A stretch of DNA of 64,000 nt from Scytonematopsis contorta HA4267-MV1. GTDB lineage: Bacteria > Cyanobacteriota > Cyanobacteriia > Cyanobacteriales > Nostocaceae. The position numbers and the translations under genes were made by a program. The notes beneath the pieces are model-generated. The model ran no database searches and was not told the origin of the DNA. It saw only the letters and a program-made list of their open reading frames with translations. The DNA lies in NCBI GenBank assembly GCA_019359035.1, contig JAHHIC010000056.1, positions 1 through 64,000 of the forward strand, in the 5' to 3' direction. This document shows positions 34,101-43,793 of this stretch, in pieces; position 1 is the first letter of the stretch; the number at the start of each line of letters is the position of its first letter.

Positions 34101-35660
34101 GTGCGTTTGCGAGTTTTGACACTTGCTGGGTTAATAATTGTAGCCATTGGAGTTGTCATACCAAAAGCAGCAGCTAGCGTTCCTTTTTTAGTAAATCCAC
34201 AGCTAAGTAATTATTTTAGTGCTCGTGTAGATAGCAATATTGTCACTGCTTGCGTGCAGTTGGATGGTCGTTGTGCTTTTGAAATCACCGCAAAAAGGAC
34301 GGAGCTACCAAAGCGATTGCCAATCATACAACAAAAATTCACTCAAATTAGCCGCGATTATCTTCAATCAACGGGGTTTGATTTAAACGTGCAAGTCCGA
34401 CAAGCTCCCGATTTACAGCCTGTAATTTTTGTCAATAATCAAGAACTTTTGACCGTTACAGACCAAGATGCGAGTTTACGACAGACGGACAGTTCGACTT
34501 TAGCCGAACAGATTGCTCGAAATTTACGACAAAAACTGAAATTGTCTAAAAAAGAACGACAGCCAAACTTTTTAGTCCGTGAAGCCAAAATCGCTGGTGG
34601 AACTGGGCTATTGATGATGCTGACCAGTTGGAGTTTAATTAAATGGCGGTTCAGTAAGAAAGATAATCTATCACAAGCAAAGCGGTCAACTCCAACAGCG
34701 ATGCAATTATTGGCAAAAAAGTTAACCCAGCAGCAACAGCAAAATCTTAAGGAAGTAAAGCGACGATTATTTCAACTAGCTCAAGTCGTTATCTGGGGAG
34801 GTGGTACTCTAATTATCTTGAATCGATTCCCACAAACGCGGTCGCTTGCAAGTGGGATTCTCACATTTTTGCAATTTCCTTTAAAAGTTAGTATTGTTGG
34901 AGTTTTAACTTATGTCGCAGTTCGTCTTAGTTATGCTATCACCGACCGTTGTACCTCAGTTTTAGTAGATAGTAGAACGTTATTAAGCCCAGAAACAACT
35001 AAAAGAATACAACTAAGGGTTTCTACGATTTCTGGAGTCACCAAAAGTGTTGCGACTATTACACTTGTAATCATTGGTTTTCTCAGTGCTTTGATGTCTT
35101 TGGGTATAGATATTATCCCTTTACTTGCGGGTGCGAGTATAGTCGGTGTTGCTATATCCCTAGCGTCTCAAAACCTGATTAAAGATGCAATTAATGGGTT
35201 TTTGATTATTTTAGAAGACCAGTACGCTTTAGGGGATATGATTTCTGTGGGAACTGCTACTGGGTTAGTGGAAAATTTGAATTTACGTATGACCCAAATC
35301 AGAGATACGGAAGGACGTTTGATAACTATTCCTAACAGCGAAATAAAAGTTGTTGCAAATCTTTCTAGTCGCTGGTCACAAGCTGACTTAAATATCCCGG
35401 TTGGTTTCCAAGCTGATATAGATGCAGCTCTCAATTTGATTGCGACTGTTGGGTTAGATATGACACAAGATTCACAATGGCAACAGAAAATTGTTGAGTC
35501 TCCGAAGGTGCTGGGGATAGATAATTTTAGCGACCGGGGTGTGATGGTTCGGGTGTTAATTAAGACGAAGCCTCTTAAGCAATTAGATGTGGCACGGGAA
35601 TATCGTCGTCGTACTAAGATTGCTTTAGACAAAGCTGGTATGTCGATTCCTTTTCCTTAG
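34101..35660 (+). CDS. MscS-family mechanosensitive ion channel
   Basis: 519 residues from GTG 34101, chosen because AGAGGAGG lies seven bases upstream; an upstream TTG at 34038 has no ribosome-binding site. The N-terminus is a signal peptide (VRLRVLTLAGLIIVAIGVVI...AAAS) leading into a periplasmic region (about 25-170). Membrane helices come at about 178-195, 238-255, 265-290 and 315-345. The pore helix and beta domain of MscS follow (IIPLLAGASIVGVAISLASQ, then LEDQYALGDMI and GLVENLNLRMTQIRDTEGR, IPNSEI). It releases ions and solutes on membrane tension. Its long periplasmic domain sets it apart from minimal MscS. Confidence 0.92.
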   Translation: MRLRVLTLAGLIIVAIGVVIPKAAASVPFLVNPQLSNYFSARVDSNIVTACVQLDGRCAFEITAKRTELPKRLPIIQQKFTQISRDYLQSTGFDLNVQVRQAPDLQPVIFVNNQELLTVTDQDASLRQTDSSTLAEQIARNLRQKLKLSKKERQPNFLVREAKIAGGTGLLMMLTSWSLIKWRFSKKDNLSQAKRSTPTAMQLLAKKLTQQQQQNLKEVKRRLFQLAQVVIWGGGTLIILNRFPQTRSLASGILTFLQFPLKVSIVGVLTYVAVRLSYAITDRCTSVLVDSRTLLSPETTKRIQLRVSTISGVTKSVATITLVIIGFLSALMSLGIDIIPLLAGASIVGVAISLASQNLIKDAINGFLIILEDQYALGDMISVGTATGLVENLNLRMTQIRDTEGRLITIPNSEIKVVANLSSRWSQADLNIPVGFQADIDAALNLIATVGLDMTQDSQWQQKIVESPKVLGIDNFSDRGVMVRVLIKTKPLKQLDVAREYRRRTKIALDKAGMSIPFP

Positions 35661-35680
35661 ATAGAATACAAAAATAAATA

Positions 35681-35725
35681 GACCTAACCCCCCTACCCCC
35701 CTTCCCTACTAGGGAAGGGGGGAAT
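35681..35725. repeat. C/G-rich dispersed inverted repeat
   Basis: CCTAACCCCCCTACCCCCC followed by CTTCCCT..AGGGAAGGGGGG, 20 bp after the mscS stop. The element at 4341 is the same sequence in inverse orientation. Confidence 0.8.
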
Positions 35726-35772
35726 TAAAGAACTTTATCTGCTAGCCGTTTTTATTGATTACTCTTTTTATT

Positions 35773-35835
35773 CCCCACTCTCAACTCTCAACTCCCAACT
35801 CCCCACTCCCAACTCCCCACTCCCCACTCCCCATT
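35773..35835. repeat. CCCCACT/CTCAACT heptamer array
   Basis: Nine pyrimidine-rich heptamers (CTCAACT, CCCAACT, CCCCACT) between mscS and the hybrid kinase stop. Confidence 0.85.
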
Positions 35836-35839
35836 TCCT

Positions 35840-38473
35840 TCATTTAACAGCAATCACACGCTGCAAAGTATCCAGTAATTCCCTTGCAGTAAAAGGTTTT
35901 GACAAAAATCCTTTGACTCCATCCCCAGCATCTCGCGCACCTACCTCAGTAGAATTCAAGCCGCTCATTGCCACAATTAATACATTAGAATTCATTTTTT
36001 GTAAAGTGCGGATAGTAGTAGTTCCATCCATCGATGGCATCATCATATCAACCAATATTACCTGAATGTCATTTCTATATTGAGCATAAAGAGCTATTGC
36101 TTCGATACCATCTTTAGCAGTTAAAACCCTATAATTATTATTTTCCAAAGTTGATTTAGTGGTTTCCGCAATAGCCACTTCATCATCAACAACTAAAACC
36201 AGTTCACCATTACCTTTTAGTAACTCCTCACAATTATCGCTTACTTGTTCGTTAGTCGCATCACTACTAGGTAAATAAACCTTAAAGCTTGTACCCTTAT
36301 TTATTTCACTATAAACATTGATAAAACCACCATGATTTTTAACAATACCAATCACTGTAGACAAACCCAAACCTGTACCTTCTCCTAACTCTTTAGTTGT
36401 AAAAAATGGGTCAAAAATCTTATCAATTATTTCCGGAGAAATACCAACACCCGTATCGCTAATTGTCACCACAACATAAGAGCCGACTTTGGATTCAACA
36501 TTCATCTTGGCATAGTTTTCGTCAATATATAGATTGTCCGCAGAGATACTTAAAATACCACCATTAGGCATCGCATCACGAGCATTAACGCAAAGGTTCA
36601 TGAATACCTGATGCAATTGGGTTGCATCAGCAGAGACTGTCCACAAATCTCTAGGAATATTTTTTTTAACTTCAATTAATTTGGGAAATGAACCCTTAAT
36701 AATCTGCTCAACTTCGGATATTATATGCCTAACTTGTAAAACCGCACGCTTACCTTCGACTCCACGAGCAAAAGATAAAATTTGCTGAACTAAATCGCTG
36801 CCTCGTTTAGTATTAACTTCTAATATACGCAGCATGTTTCTATTTCGCTCGTCCAGATTTTGTAGGGTAAGAGGAAGTAGTTGGGCTATAGCTAGTATTG
36901 GTGTCAATATATTGTTAAGGTCATGGGCAATACCACCAGCCAAAGTTCCTAAATTTTCCAGACGTTGAACACGCAAAAACTGTGATTCTAGTTGTTTTTT
37001 CTCGGTAATATCTGTATCTACTGTGAGGATAGATTTTGGTTTTCCGAATTCGTCCCGTACTAATGTCCAACGGCTAGCAATCGTCACATTTTTACCATCT
37101 TTCGTTACCTTTTGCAACTCACCTTGCCACGAACCGCACTCAACTACTGTTTTCAAAGCTACTTCTAATTGAGAAGTGTCTTTATACAAAATTTGGTTAG
37201 GGCTTTTACCAATAACTTCGTCTGATTTCCACCCATATATATTCTCTGCACCTTGGTTCCAAAATATAATTTGTTCATTAAAATTACGAACAAAAATTGC
37301 ATCTGTTGCCACATTCAACAAAGCTGCTTGCTCACGAATTGTTTCCTCTGCTTGTCTACGAATCTCGATTTCTCGTATCAAAAGAGCAGTCTTGCTACTA
37401 AGTTCCACTGTTCTTTGAGCAACTCCTTTTTCTAACTTATCTTGTAGATGGCGTAGTGCATCTTCTATTTGTTGACGCTGAATTATTTCTTGTTGTAATT
37501 CTTGGTTAACTTGCTTTAATTGTGCCGTTTGTACTTCTACTTTTTGCTGCAACGCGGTAATTACACTTGCCATTTCTACAGGGTCAAGCACTTGTAGTAA
37601 ACTGCTTTGCGTTACAATTCCCTGCAACTCTCCTTGTTCTCCTATTACAACCAATCGTCGCACATGATGATTCTGCATTTTTTGATGAGCAAGCCATAGC
37701 GAGTCTTGTGAACGGAGACAAAACAACGGTGTGCTCATCACATCTTTTGCTTCATTAGTTGCTAAATTAACTTGCTTGAGACGAAGTTTGACAATATCTC
37801 GTTCAGTAATAATCCCTACAGGATTAAGGTGTAAAGCATCATCTATTTGTCTTAATTCTTGATTTCTTACTTCTACAATTACTACACAACCAACGTTATA
37901 GTCGGTCATCAGTTGAGCTAAAGCGAGTATATTTGTGTTGCTACGTGCATGAATCACTTGGGGAGTCATCGCTTCTGCAACACGACGTATTTTGAGAAGA
38001 TTCGCTGGCTGTAAAGCTTTATCGATGCTGCTGGGTGTAATAATTCCTACCAACTGACCCTGAAAATCCACAACAGGTAAATGACGAATCCCTTGCTCTC
38101 TAAGTAACAAAAGCGCTGTGAGAGCATTCTCTGATTCTGATTCAGTTAGAGTTATAATATCTTTAGCCATTACCAGAGCAAGTTTAGTACTTGAGAAATC
38201 TATCCCTGCTGCTGTTAGTTTTACTACATCGCGCTCCGTGAACATTCCTAATAATCGTCCGTCTTCTACTACTAGGATGCAACTTTTATAATCTGAACTG
38301 GGTGAGCTACTATTAGGTAAATCTGTCGGAAAAAGCTCGTAACTCTCGGTTCCAGCTTCATCCATTAAAGCTAGCGCATCAATAATAATAGTGTCAGGAG
38401 TTACTGTTAACGGTGAGCGTTCTACCACTTGGTCGAGAGAAGGCAAATCACCAGCAGCATAGTTACATTGCAT
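35840..38473 (-). CDS. CBS-PAS hybrid sensor histidine kinase with receiver domain
   Basis: 877 residues, cytoplasmic. Four CBS repeats (about 10-90, 95-155, 165-235, 240-300), often adenine-nucleotide sensors. A coiled coil (300-380), one PAS domain (385-490), a HisKA domain with phospho-His517 in GGIAHDLNNILTP, an ATPase domain (N-box NLCVNARDAMPNGG, G1 DTGVG, G2 GEGTGLGLS) and a C-terminal receiver with Asp809 in ILVDMMMPSMDG. It is a paralog of the kinase at 40759, with matching domain order minus one PAS. It transcribes away from the Crp/Fnr pair. It may sense cellular energy through CBS and relay phosphate to an unknown output; no dedicated response regulator is adjacent. Confidence 0.93.
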   Translation of the reverse strand: MQCNYAAGDLPSLDQVVERSPLTVTPDTIIIDALALMDEAGTESYELFPTDLPNSSSPSSDYKSCILVVEDGRLLGMFTERDVVKLTAAGIDFSSTKLALVMAKDIITLTESESENALTALLLLREQGIRHLPVVDFQGQLVGIITPSSIDKALQPANLLKIRRVAEAMTPQVIHARSNTNILALAQLMTDYNVGCVVIVEVRNQELRQIDDALHLNPVGIITERDIVKLRLKQVNLATNEAKDVMSTPLFCLRSQDSLWLAHQKMQNHHVRRLVVIGEQGELQGIVTQSSLLQVLDPVEMASVITALQQKVEVQTAQLKQVNQELQQEIIQRQQIEDALRHLQDKLEKGVAQRTVELSSKTALLIREIEIRRQAEETIREQAALLNVATDAIFVRNFNEQIIFWNQGAENIYGWKSDEVIGKSPNQILYKDTSQLEVALKTVVECGSWQGELQKVTKDGKNVTIASRWTLVRDEFGKPKSILTVDTDITEKKQLESQFLRVQRLENLGTLAGGIAHDLNNILTPILAIAQLLPLTLQNLDERNRNMLRILEVNTKRGSDLVQQILSFARGVEGKRAVLQVRHIISEVEQIIKGSFPKLIEVKKNIPRDLWTVSADATQLHQVFMNLCVNARDAMPNGGILSISADNLYIDENYAKMNVESKVGSYVVVTISDTGVGISPEIIDKIFDPFFTTKELGEGTGLGLSTVIGIVKNHGGFINVYSEINKGTSFKVYLPSSDATNEQVSDNCEELLKGNGELVLVVDDEVAIAETTKSTLENNNYRVLTAKDGIEAIALYAQYRNDIQVILVDMMMPSMDGTTTIRTLQKMNSNVLIVAMSGLNSTEVGARDAGDGVKGFLSKPFTARELLDTLQRVIAVK

Positions 38474-38867
38474 TTTTTAAGCTCCTGAGTTAGCTGCAAG
38501 AAAACAGTAGTCAAAATAATTTCCCACTGCTATTTATTATCTTGCTGCTAACATAGCGTAATTTGAAATACGGGGCAACAAAATTAATTCAGTGCATAAG
38601 AGTATTAATTTATGCAATCCACTGTTATTTTATACTCAATAACCTTTTCTTAACCTTAGACTTACGTAAAAGTTGATATACTCAGTAACTTCTGCAAAAC
38701 TTATTTTCTTATTCTTCATCACTTCTTCAAACTCATATCCTAAACTGATTACAGTGAAAATCATTCCTAAGAGACGTGGAGGGGGTATTGAATTTAGGTA
38801 AACTGTATTGAAATTAGTTGGCACAGAATGTCTGTTGCTATTTATGCTTAAAGACTGCCGTATTTCT
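38474..38867. other. Intergenic region between divergent kinase and regulator genes
   Basis: 394 A+T-rich bases. It must hold the promoters of the kinase (minus) and of the Crp/Fnr gene (plus). I found neither the GTACG-N4-CGTAC palindrome seen upstream of the other two genes nor any RNA. Confidence 0.5.
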
Positions 38868-39584
38868 ATGGAAAATCGACTCTTGGCTGCTTTGCCCAAG
38901 GGGGAATACGAGCGTCTTATTCCCCACTTAGAACCTTTTGCGATAAAAGCGAAGGAATTTCTTTATACTGATAATCAACCGATTGAACACGTTTATTTTC
39001 TCCAAAGTGGAGCGGCTTCGCTATTAACGCGAATGGATGATAACACGTTTCTTGAAGTCGCGACAGTGGGTAACGAAGCGATGGTGGGTTTACCTGTGTT
39101 TTTGGGAGTTCATCAAATTTCCTGGCAGGCTTGTTTACAAATTATTCCTGGTAGTGCTTTGCGGATGCGTGCGGAAATATTCCAACGAGAGGTGCCACCA
39201 ACTAGTTCGCTTCATATGCTGTTGCAACGCTATACCCAAGCTTTGTTTAATCAAGTTACCTATTTGGCTGCTTGCAATCGCTTACATTCTACCAAACAAC
39301 GATGCTGTCGCTGGTTGTTAGGAACTTATGACCGAACTGGTTCAGAACAGTTGAATTTGACTCAAGAGTCTTTGTCTCAAATGCTGGGTGTGCGACGTGC
39401 TAGTGTTAGCGAGGTCGCTGTTTTTCTTCAGCAAGCGGGGATGCTGCGTTACAGCCGTGGGAAAATGCATATTTTAGACAGAAATGGATTGGAAGCGAAC
39501 TCCTGTGAGTGCTACGGCAAAATTAAACGAGAATATGATGGTTTGTTAGGGGCTTATCGAAATCGCGAACCTACAGAGAAGTAG
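38868..39584 (+). CDS. Crp/Fnr-family transcription regulator (1)
   Basis: 238 residues from the ATG at 38868, which aligns with the start of the neighbouring paralog (MENRLLAALPKGEYERLIPH versus MKNQLLAALPIEEYQNLAPH); a 20-residue longer version is less likely. The cyclic-nucleotide-binding-like beta-roll (25-135) lacks an obvious cAMP-binding RxS motif. The helix-turn-helix (about 165-215) reads TQESLSQMLGVRRASVSEVA. The C-terminus SCECYGKIK matches the paralog. It belongs to the cyanobacterial Crp-like group with a degenerate effector site; the ligand is unknown. It lies 205 bp upstream of regulator 2. Confidence 0.88.
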   Translation: MENRLLAALPKGEYERLIPHLEPFAIKAKEFLYTDNQPIEHVYFLQSGAASLLTRMDDNTFLEVATVGNEAMVGLPVFLGVHQISWQACLQIIPGSALRMRAEIFQREVPPTSSLHMLLQRYTQALFNQVTYLAACNRLHSTKQRCCRWLLGTYDRTGSEQLNLTQESLSQMLGVRRASVSEVAVFLQQAGMLRYSRGKMHILDRNGLEANSCECYGKIKREYDGLLGAYRNREPTEK

Positions 39585-39666
39585 TTAAAAAGCCCACGCA
39601 GAGCCGCAAAGACGCTAAGAAATCAAAATGCAAAATACAAGATGGCAATTATCTGAATATTTTTAT

Positions 39667-39680
39667 GTACGGTAGCGTAC
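39667..39680. promoter_or_regulatory. Palindrome upstream of the second Crp/Fnr gene
   Basis: GTACGGTAGCGTAC: arms GTACG and CGTAC, four-base centre. It lies within 23 bp (39663-39685) that recur at 40515-40537 with a single mismatch. It is 109 bp upstream of the start codon at 39790. A candidate regulator binding site. Confidence 0.6.
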
Positions 39681-39789
39681 AGACGAGTGCGGCCGAGTTT
39701 TCTAAAGTGACTTTGAGGGTTAGCCGTGACATCTGTTTGTTGGCGTGACCTGGAATATCGAAAAACTATAGGCTTGAAACGTCCAGTCC

Positions 39790-40476
39790 TTGAAAAATCA
39801 ATTGCTTGCTGCGCTACCTATTGAAGAATACCAAAACTTGGCTCCCCATTTAGAGTCTGTGGAATTGCCACTTCGTCAAGTGCTGCATGAAGCTGGGGAA
39901 CCAATTGAGTATGTTTATTTTCCAACTGAGGCAATGATTTCTTTGGTGTCTATCATGAAAGATGGTTCAACGGTAGAAGTTGCTTTAATTGGGAAGGAAG
40001 GGATGGTGGGAATTCCAGTTATTTTGGGAGGTAACTCTACAACTAGTCAAGCTGTTGTGCAGGTCGCTGGCCGGGGGTTGCGGTTACAGGCAAATATCCT
40101 CAAAGCTCAGTTTCAACTTGGTGGACAACTGCATTATTTGCTGCTGCGTTATATTCAAGCTCTTTTCACCCAAATTTCTCAAGGTGCTGTTTGTAATCGT
40201 CTGCATAATTTGGAGGAACGTCTTGCTCGTTGGCTGCTGAGTGTGCAAGACTGTTTGCAGATGCAGGAATTTCCGATGACTCAGGAACATATTGCTCAGA
40301 TGTTGGGTTCCCGTCGTTCTGGTGTTACCGTTGCTGCTGGAATGCTGCAACATGCGGGAATTATTAGCTATCGTCGAGGTCGGATTAATATCCTTAGCCG
40401 CGAACGATTAGAAGCTACCAGCTGTGAATGCTATGGAATTATTAAAGCTGAGATTGCTCGTTTATTGAATAAATAA
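39790..40476 (+). CDS. Crp/Fnr-family transcription regulator (2)
   Basis: 228 residues with a TTG start at 39790; I found no in-frame ATG or better site upstream, and no strong Shine-Dalgarno. A beta-roll domain (about 20-120: HEAGEPIEYVYFPTEAMISL, GMVGIPVILGG) and helix-turn-helix (about 155-205: TQEHIAQMLGSRRSGVTVAA) match the gene at 38868. It ends in SCECYGIIK like its paralog. The two genes probably arose by tandem duplication. A palindrome lies upstream, which suggests auto- or cross-regulation. Confidence 0.87.
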   Translation: MKNQLLAALPIEEYQNLAPHLESVELPLRQVLHEAGEPIEYVYFPTEAMISLVSIMKDGSTVEVALIGKEGMVGIPVILGGNSTTSQAVVQVAGRGLRLQANILKAQFQLGGQLHYLLLRYIQALFTQISQGAVCNRLHNLEERLARWLLSVQDCLQMQEFPMTQEHIAQMLGSRRSGVTVAAGMLQHAGIISYRRGRINILSRERLEATSCECYGIIKAEIARLLNK

Positions 40477-40518
40477 AAGTAAATTTTAAGTTAATTTATG
40501 TAAATAAAATTTAGTTAT

Positions 40519-40532
40519 GTACGGTAACGTAC
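40519..40532. promoter_or_regulatory. Palindrome upstream of the second hybrid kinase
   Basis: GTACGGTAACGTAC, the same site as at 39667 with one change in the centre, 226 bp upstream of the kinase start. Two copies with identical flanks support a real regulatory element. Confidence 0.6.
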
Positions 40533-40758
40533 AGACGTAGTAGTGACAAAAAATGTACCTTAGGAGACTATAGAAAAACAAATTTTTCACCCTCATTTGA
40601 GGTGCAATCGCAGAGTGGTTTGCTTTAAATTGTAAGAGTCGTATTCTCCCTGTACCTGTAATAGCTGAGAGCCAAGCGCTTAAGGAAACTAGTCAAGAGT
40701 GTGTAAGTTTATAAGCTGCACAGGGTATTGATTAAATACATTTTATACATAACTCACT

Positions 40759-43749
40759 ATGCATTCCATACATAAACTAATTAAATTGCCTGCTTTAGAG
40801 CATATTATTAATCGATTTCCCTTAATAATCGCACCCGATACTCTTGTGGTTGATGTTATTGCTTTAATGAGTCAGACTCTGGGAAGCAATTGCAGGCTAC
40901 CTAGCCTAAAACCATCTAGCTTAGAAGCATCGAATTTGAATCAACTTGACCAAGAGCGAAAAAGTTGTGCGTTAGTAGTGGATGGGTTACGATTGGTTGG
41001 TATTTTCACTGAGCGAGACGTGGTAAAACTAGCTGCATCTTGCATGGATTTATCTTCGGTTACTGTTGCTGAGGTAATGACACAGCCAGTAATTAGCCTT
41101 AATTTATCGCAGAATATACATACCTTAACGGCATTATCTATTTTACGTCAGCATCATATTCGCCATTTGCCGATTTTAGATGATAGGGAGCAATTATTAG
41201 GAATTATTACACATAGTACTATTCGTCAAGTTTTGCAACCCACAAATCTTCTTAAAATCCGCGATGTTTCCGAGGTTTTAACTACTCAGGTTGTGCATGC
41301 GCTTCGCAATACATCGTTACTAGAATTAGCGCAAATGATGACAGAGCGTCAGGTAAGCTGTGTTGTAATTGTGGAAGAAGACCATGCTCCCTACCACCCA
41401 ATTGGCATTATTACCGAACGGGACATTGTACAATTTAAAGTGTTGGAGTTAGATTTAGTTCACACTGAAGCTGGGATGGTGATGAGTACGCCATTATTTT
41501 GTTTGCACCCTAAAGATTCTTTGTGGTTTGCACACCAGAAAATGCTACAACGTTACGTGCGACGATTGGTTGTGACTGCTGATAGTGGTGAGCTATTAGG
41601 TATTGTTACTCAAAGCAGCTTCTTAGAATTGCTGAACCCAATAGAAATATCGGGTCTGGTAATGACTTTACAGCAACAGGTGGAAGAGCAAACGACTGAA
41701 CTTCAACAGGTAAATCAAGAATTACAACAAGAGATTAGCAAACGTGAGCAAATCGAAACTGCATTGCGACAATCCTATGATGAGTTAGAAAGACGAGTTA
41801 AAGAACGAACAGCTGAAATCACCCAAGCGAATTTACTTTTGCAGCAAGAAATTAGTGAACGTAGGATAGCAGAGTCAGCCTTGCACAATATAAAAGTAGC
41901 ATTGGAGAGTGCTGTTGAAGGCATTTCTCAGCTAGATTCTCAAGGTCTTTACCTTTCCGTCAATAGTGCCTATGCCAATATAGTTGGTTATAAACCAGAA
42001 GAAATGATTGGTATGGAATGGCAAAAAACAATCCATCCAGATAACAAGCCAAAAATGCTGGGAGCATACCAGCAGATGTTGGCTATGGGTAAAGTAGAAG
42101 TAGAAGCCAGAGGTATACGCAAGGACGGTTCAAGTTTTTATAAGCAACTGGTTATGATTAAAGCCTATAACCAAGAACAGCAATTTATTGGACATTATTG
42201 CTTTTGTAAAGATATAAGTGAACGCAAATTAGCAGAAGCGAAAATTAGGGAACAGGCTGCTTTATTAGATGTCGCAACTAATGCAATTCTGGTTAGGGGG
42301 TTAGATAGCAACATTTTTTATTGGAATAAGGGTGCAGAACGTTTGTATGGTTGGAGTTCAGAAGAAGTTATAGGTAAAAATGCTAACAGAATTTTATATA
42401 AGAATGCCGAGCAGCTACCATCCGAGGCTTTATTTAATGTTATTGAATTTAACTCCTGGCAGGGTGAGTTAAATAAAGTAACTAAAGATGGTAAAAATAT
42501 TATTGTAGATAGCCATTGGACTTTGGTACGCGACGAATCAGGAGAACCGAAATTTATACTCACAGTAGACGCGGATATTACTGACAAAAAACAAATAGAA
42601 AGCCAGTTTCTTCGTACTCAACGTTTACAAAGTTTAGGTACTTTGGCTAGCGGTATTGCTCACGATTTTAACAACATCCTTACCCCTATTTTAGCGATTG
42701 CTCAATTGTTACCGCTTAAACTCCCTAATGCAGATGAGCAAACTCATTTATTAGTGAAAATGCTGGAAGAAAGTACTAAACGCGGAGCTGATTTAGTCAA
42801 GCAAATTCTCTCATTTGCACGGGGAGCAGAAGGAAAACGTACCGTTATGCAAATAAGACATCTAATCAAGGAAGTTGCTGATATTACCAAAAGTACTTTT
42901 CCTAAATCAATCGAAATCAACACAATTTTATCTACAAAAGACCTTTGGGTAGTTTGTGCAGATGCAACCCAACTACATCAAGTATTAATGAATCTTTGCG
43001 TTAATGCTCGTGATGCTATGCCTAACGGAGGTACTTTGACTCTCAAAGCAGAAAATCGATATATTGATGAAGCCTATGCACGAATGAATGAAGAAGGTGG
43101 AACAAGTACTTATGTAGTTATAACTATTGCTGATACAGGGGTAGGTATCCCAGAAGAAATTCAAGAGCGAATTTTTGACCCATTTTTTACCACCAAAGAA
43201 GTTGGTCAAGGAACAGGGCTAGGTCTTTCTACAGTTTTGGGTATCATCAAAAACCATAATGGATTTGTTAAAGTATATAGCGAAGTGGGTAAAGGAACTC
43301 AATTTAAAATTTATTTACCCGCAGTAGCAGGAAAAGAAATAACTTTTACAGAAGATGTGAAATTGCCAAAAGGTAACGGAGAAACTATTTTAGTTGTTGA
43401 TGACGATTCAGCGGTACGAGAAATTATTCAAGCTTCACTGGATAATTATAACTACAATACTTTGAGCGCTGCTGATGGTGTGGAGGCAATAGCTTTCTAC
43501 GCTCAAAACAAAAAATTAATTAGTGTAGTTTTAATAGATATTATGATGCCATCAATGGATGGTTTAACGGCTATTCGCACTTTAAAAAAAATTAATCCGC
43601 AGGTGAAAATTATAGCTACTAGTGGATTGATATCTAATAAAAATTTAGTTGCAGCAGCGGATATTGGTGTTGATAACTTTTTATCTAAACCCTATAGTAT
43701 CAAAGAATTATTAGATGCTGTCAGTGAGGTCTTGAAACACAAAACGTAA
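40759..43749 (+). CDS. CBS-PAS-PAS hybrid sensor histidine kinase with receiver domain
   Basis: 996 residues, cytoplasmic. Four CBS repeats (10-90, 100-160, 175-230, 240-300), a coiled coil (305-375), PAS 1 (about 378-490, ending KDISERK), PAS 2 (about 500-610), HisKA with phospho-His635 in SGIAHDFNNILTP, an ATPase domain (NLCVNARDAMPNGG, DTGVG, GQGTGLGLS) and a receiver with Asp927 in VLIDIMMPSMDG. It is a clear paralog of the kinase at 35840, with an added PAS 1. Its stop codon TAA lies inside a palindrome of the GTAGAGAC family. A shared palindrome upstream ties it to the Crp/Fnr gene. Confidence 0.93.
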   Translation: MHSIHKLIKLPALEHIINRFPLIIAPDTLVVDVIALMSQTLGSNCRLPSLKPSSLEASNLNQLDQERKSCALVVDGLRLVGIFTERDVVKLAASCMDLSSVTVAEVMTQPVISLNLSQNIHTLTALSILRQHHIRHLPILDDREQLLGIITHSTIRQVLQPTNLLKIRDVSEVLTTQVVHALRNTSLLELAQMMTERQVSCVVIVEEDHAPYHPIGIITERDIVQFKVLELDLVHTEAGMVMSTPLFCLHPKDSLWFAHQKMLQRYVRRLVVTADSGELLGIVTQSSFLELLNPIEISGLVMTLQQQVEEQTTELQQVNQELQQEISKREQIETALRQSYDELERRVKERTAEITQANLLLQQEISERRIAESALHNIKVALESAVEGISQLDSQGLYLSVNSAYANIVGYKPEEMIGMEWQKTIHPDNKPKMLGAYQQMLAMGKVEVEARGIRKDGSSFYKQLVMIKAYNQEQQFIGHYCFCKDISERKLAEAKIREQAALLDVATNAILVRGLDSNIFYWNKGAERLYGWSSEEVIGKNANRILYKNAEQLPSEALFNVIEFNSWQGELNKVTKDGKNIIVDSHWTLVRDESGEPKFILTVDADITDKKQIESQFLRTQRLQSLGTLASGIAHDFNNILTPILAIAQLLPLKLPNADEQTHLLVKMLEESTKRGADLVKQILSFARGAEGKRTVMQIRHLIKEVADITKSTFPKSIEINTILSTKDLWVVCADATQLHQVLMNLCVNARDAMPNGGTLTLKAENRYIDEAYARMNEEGGTSTYVVITIADTGVGIPEEIQERIFDPFFTTKEVGQGTGLGLSTVLGIIKNHNGFVKVYSEVGKGTQFKIYLPAVAGKEITFTEDVKLPKGNGETILVVDDDSAVREIIQASLDNYNYNTLSAADGVEAIAFYAQNKKLISVVLIDIMMPSMDGLTAIRTLKKINPQVKIIATSGLISNKNLVAAADIGVDNFLSKPYSIKELLDAVSEVLKHKT

Positions 43750-43773
43750 AGACGTTACATGTAACGTCTCTAC
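43746..43773. repeat. Palindrome, GTAGAGAC...GTCTCTAC family, overlapping a stop codon
   Basis: Left arm GTAAAGAC (one change), core GTTACATGTAAC, right arm GTCTCTAC. The kinase stop TAA is formed by the first bases of the palindrome. Confidence 0.85.
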
Positions 43774-43793
43774 ATTACGGGTATTAGGTTAAT

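Noticed and set aside
38636-38899. 87-codon minus-strand frame in the kinase-regulator gap
   Set aside because: Overlaps the regulator start; the only ribosome-binding-like site (AGGA) touches the inner ATG; no recognisable family.
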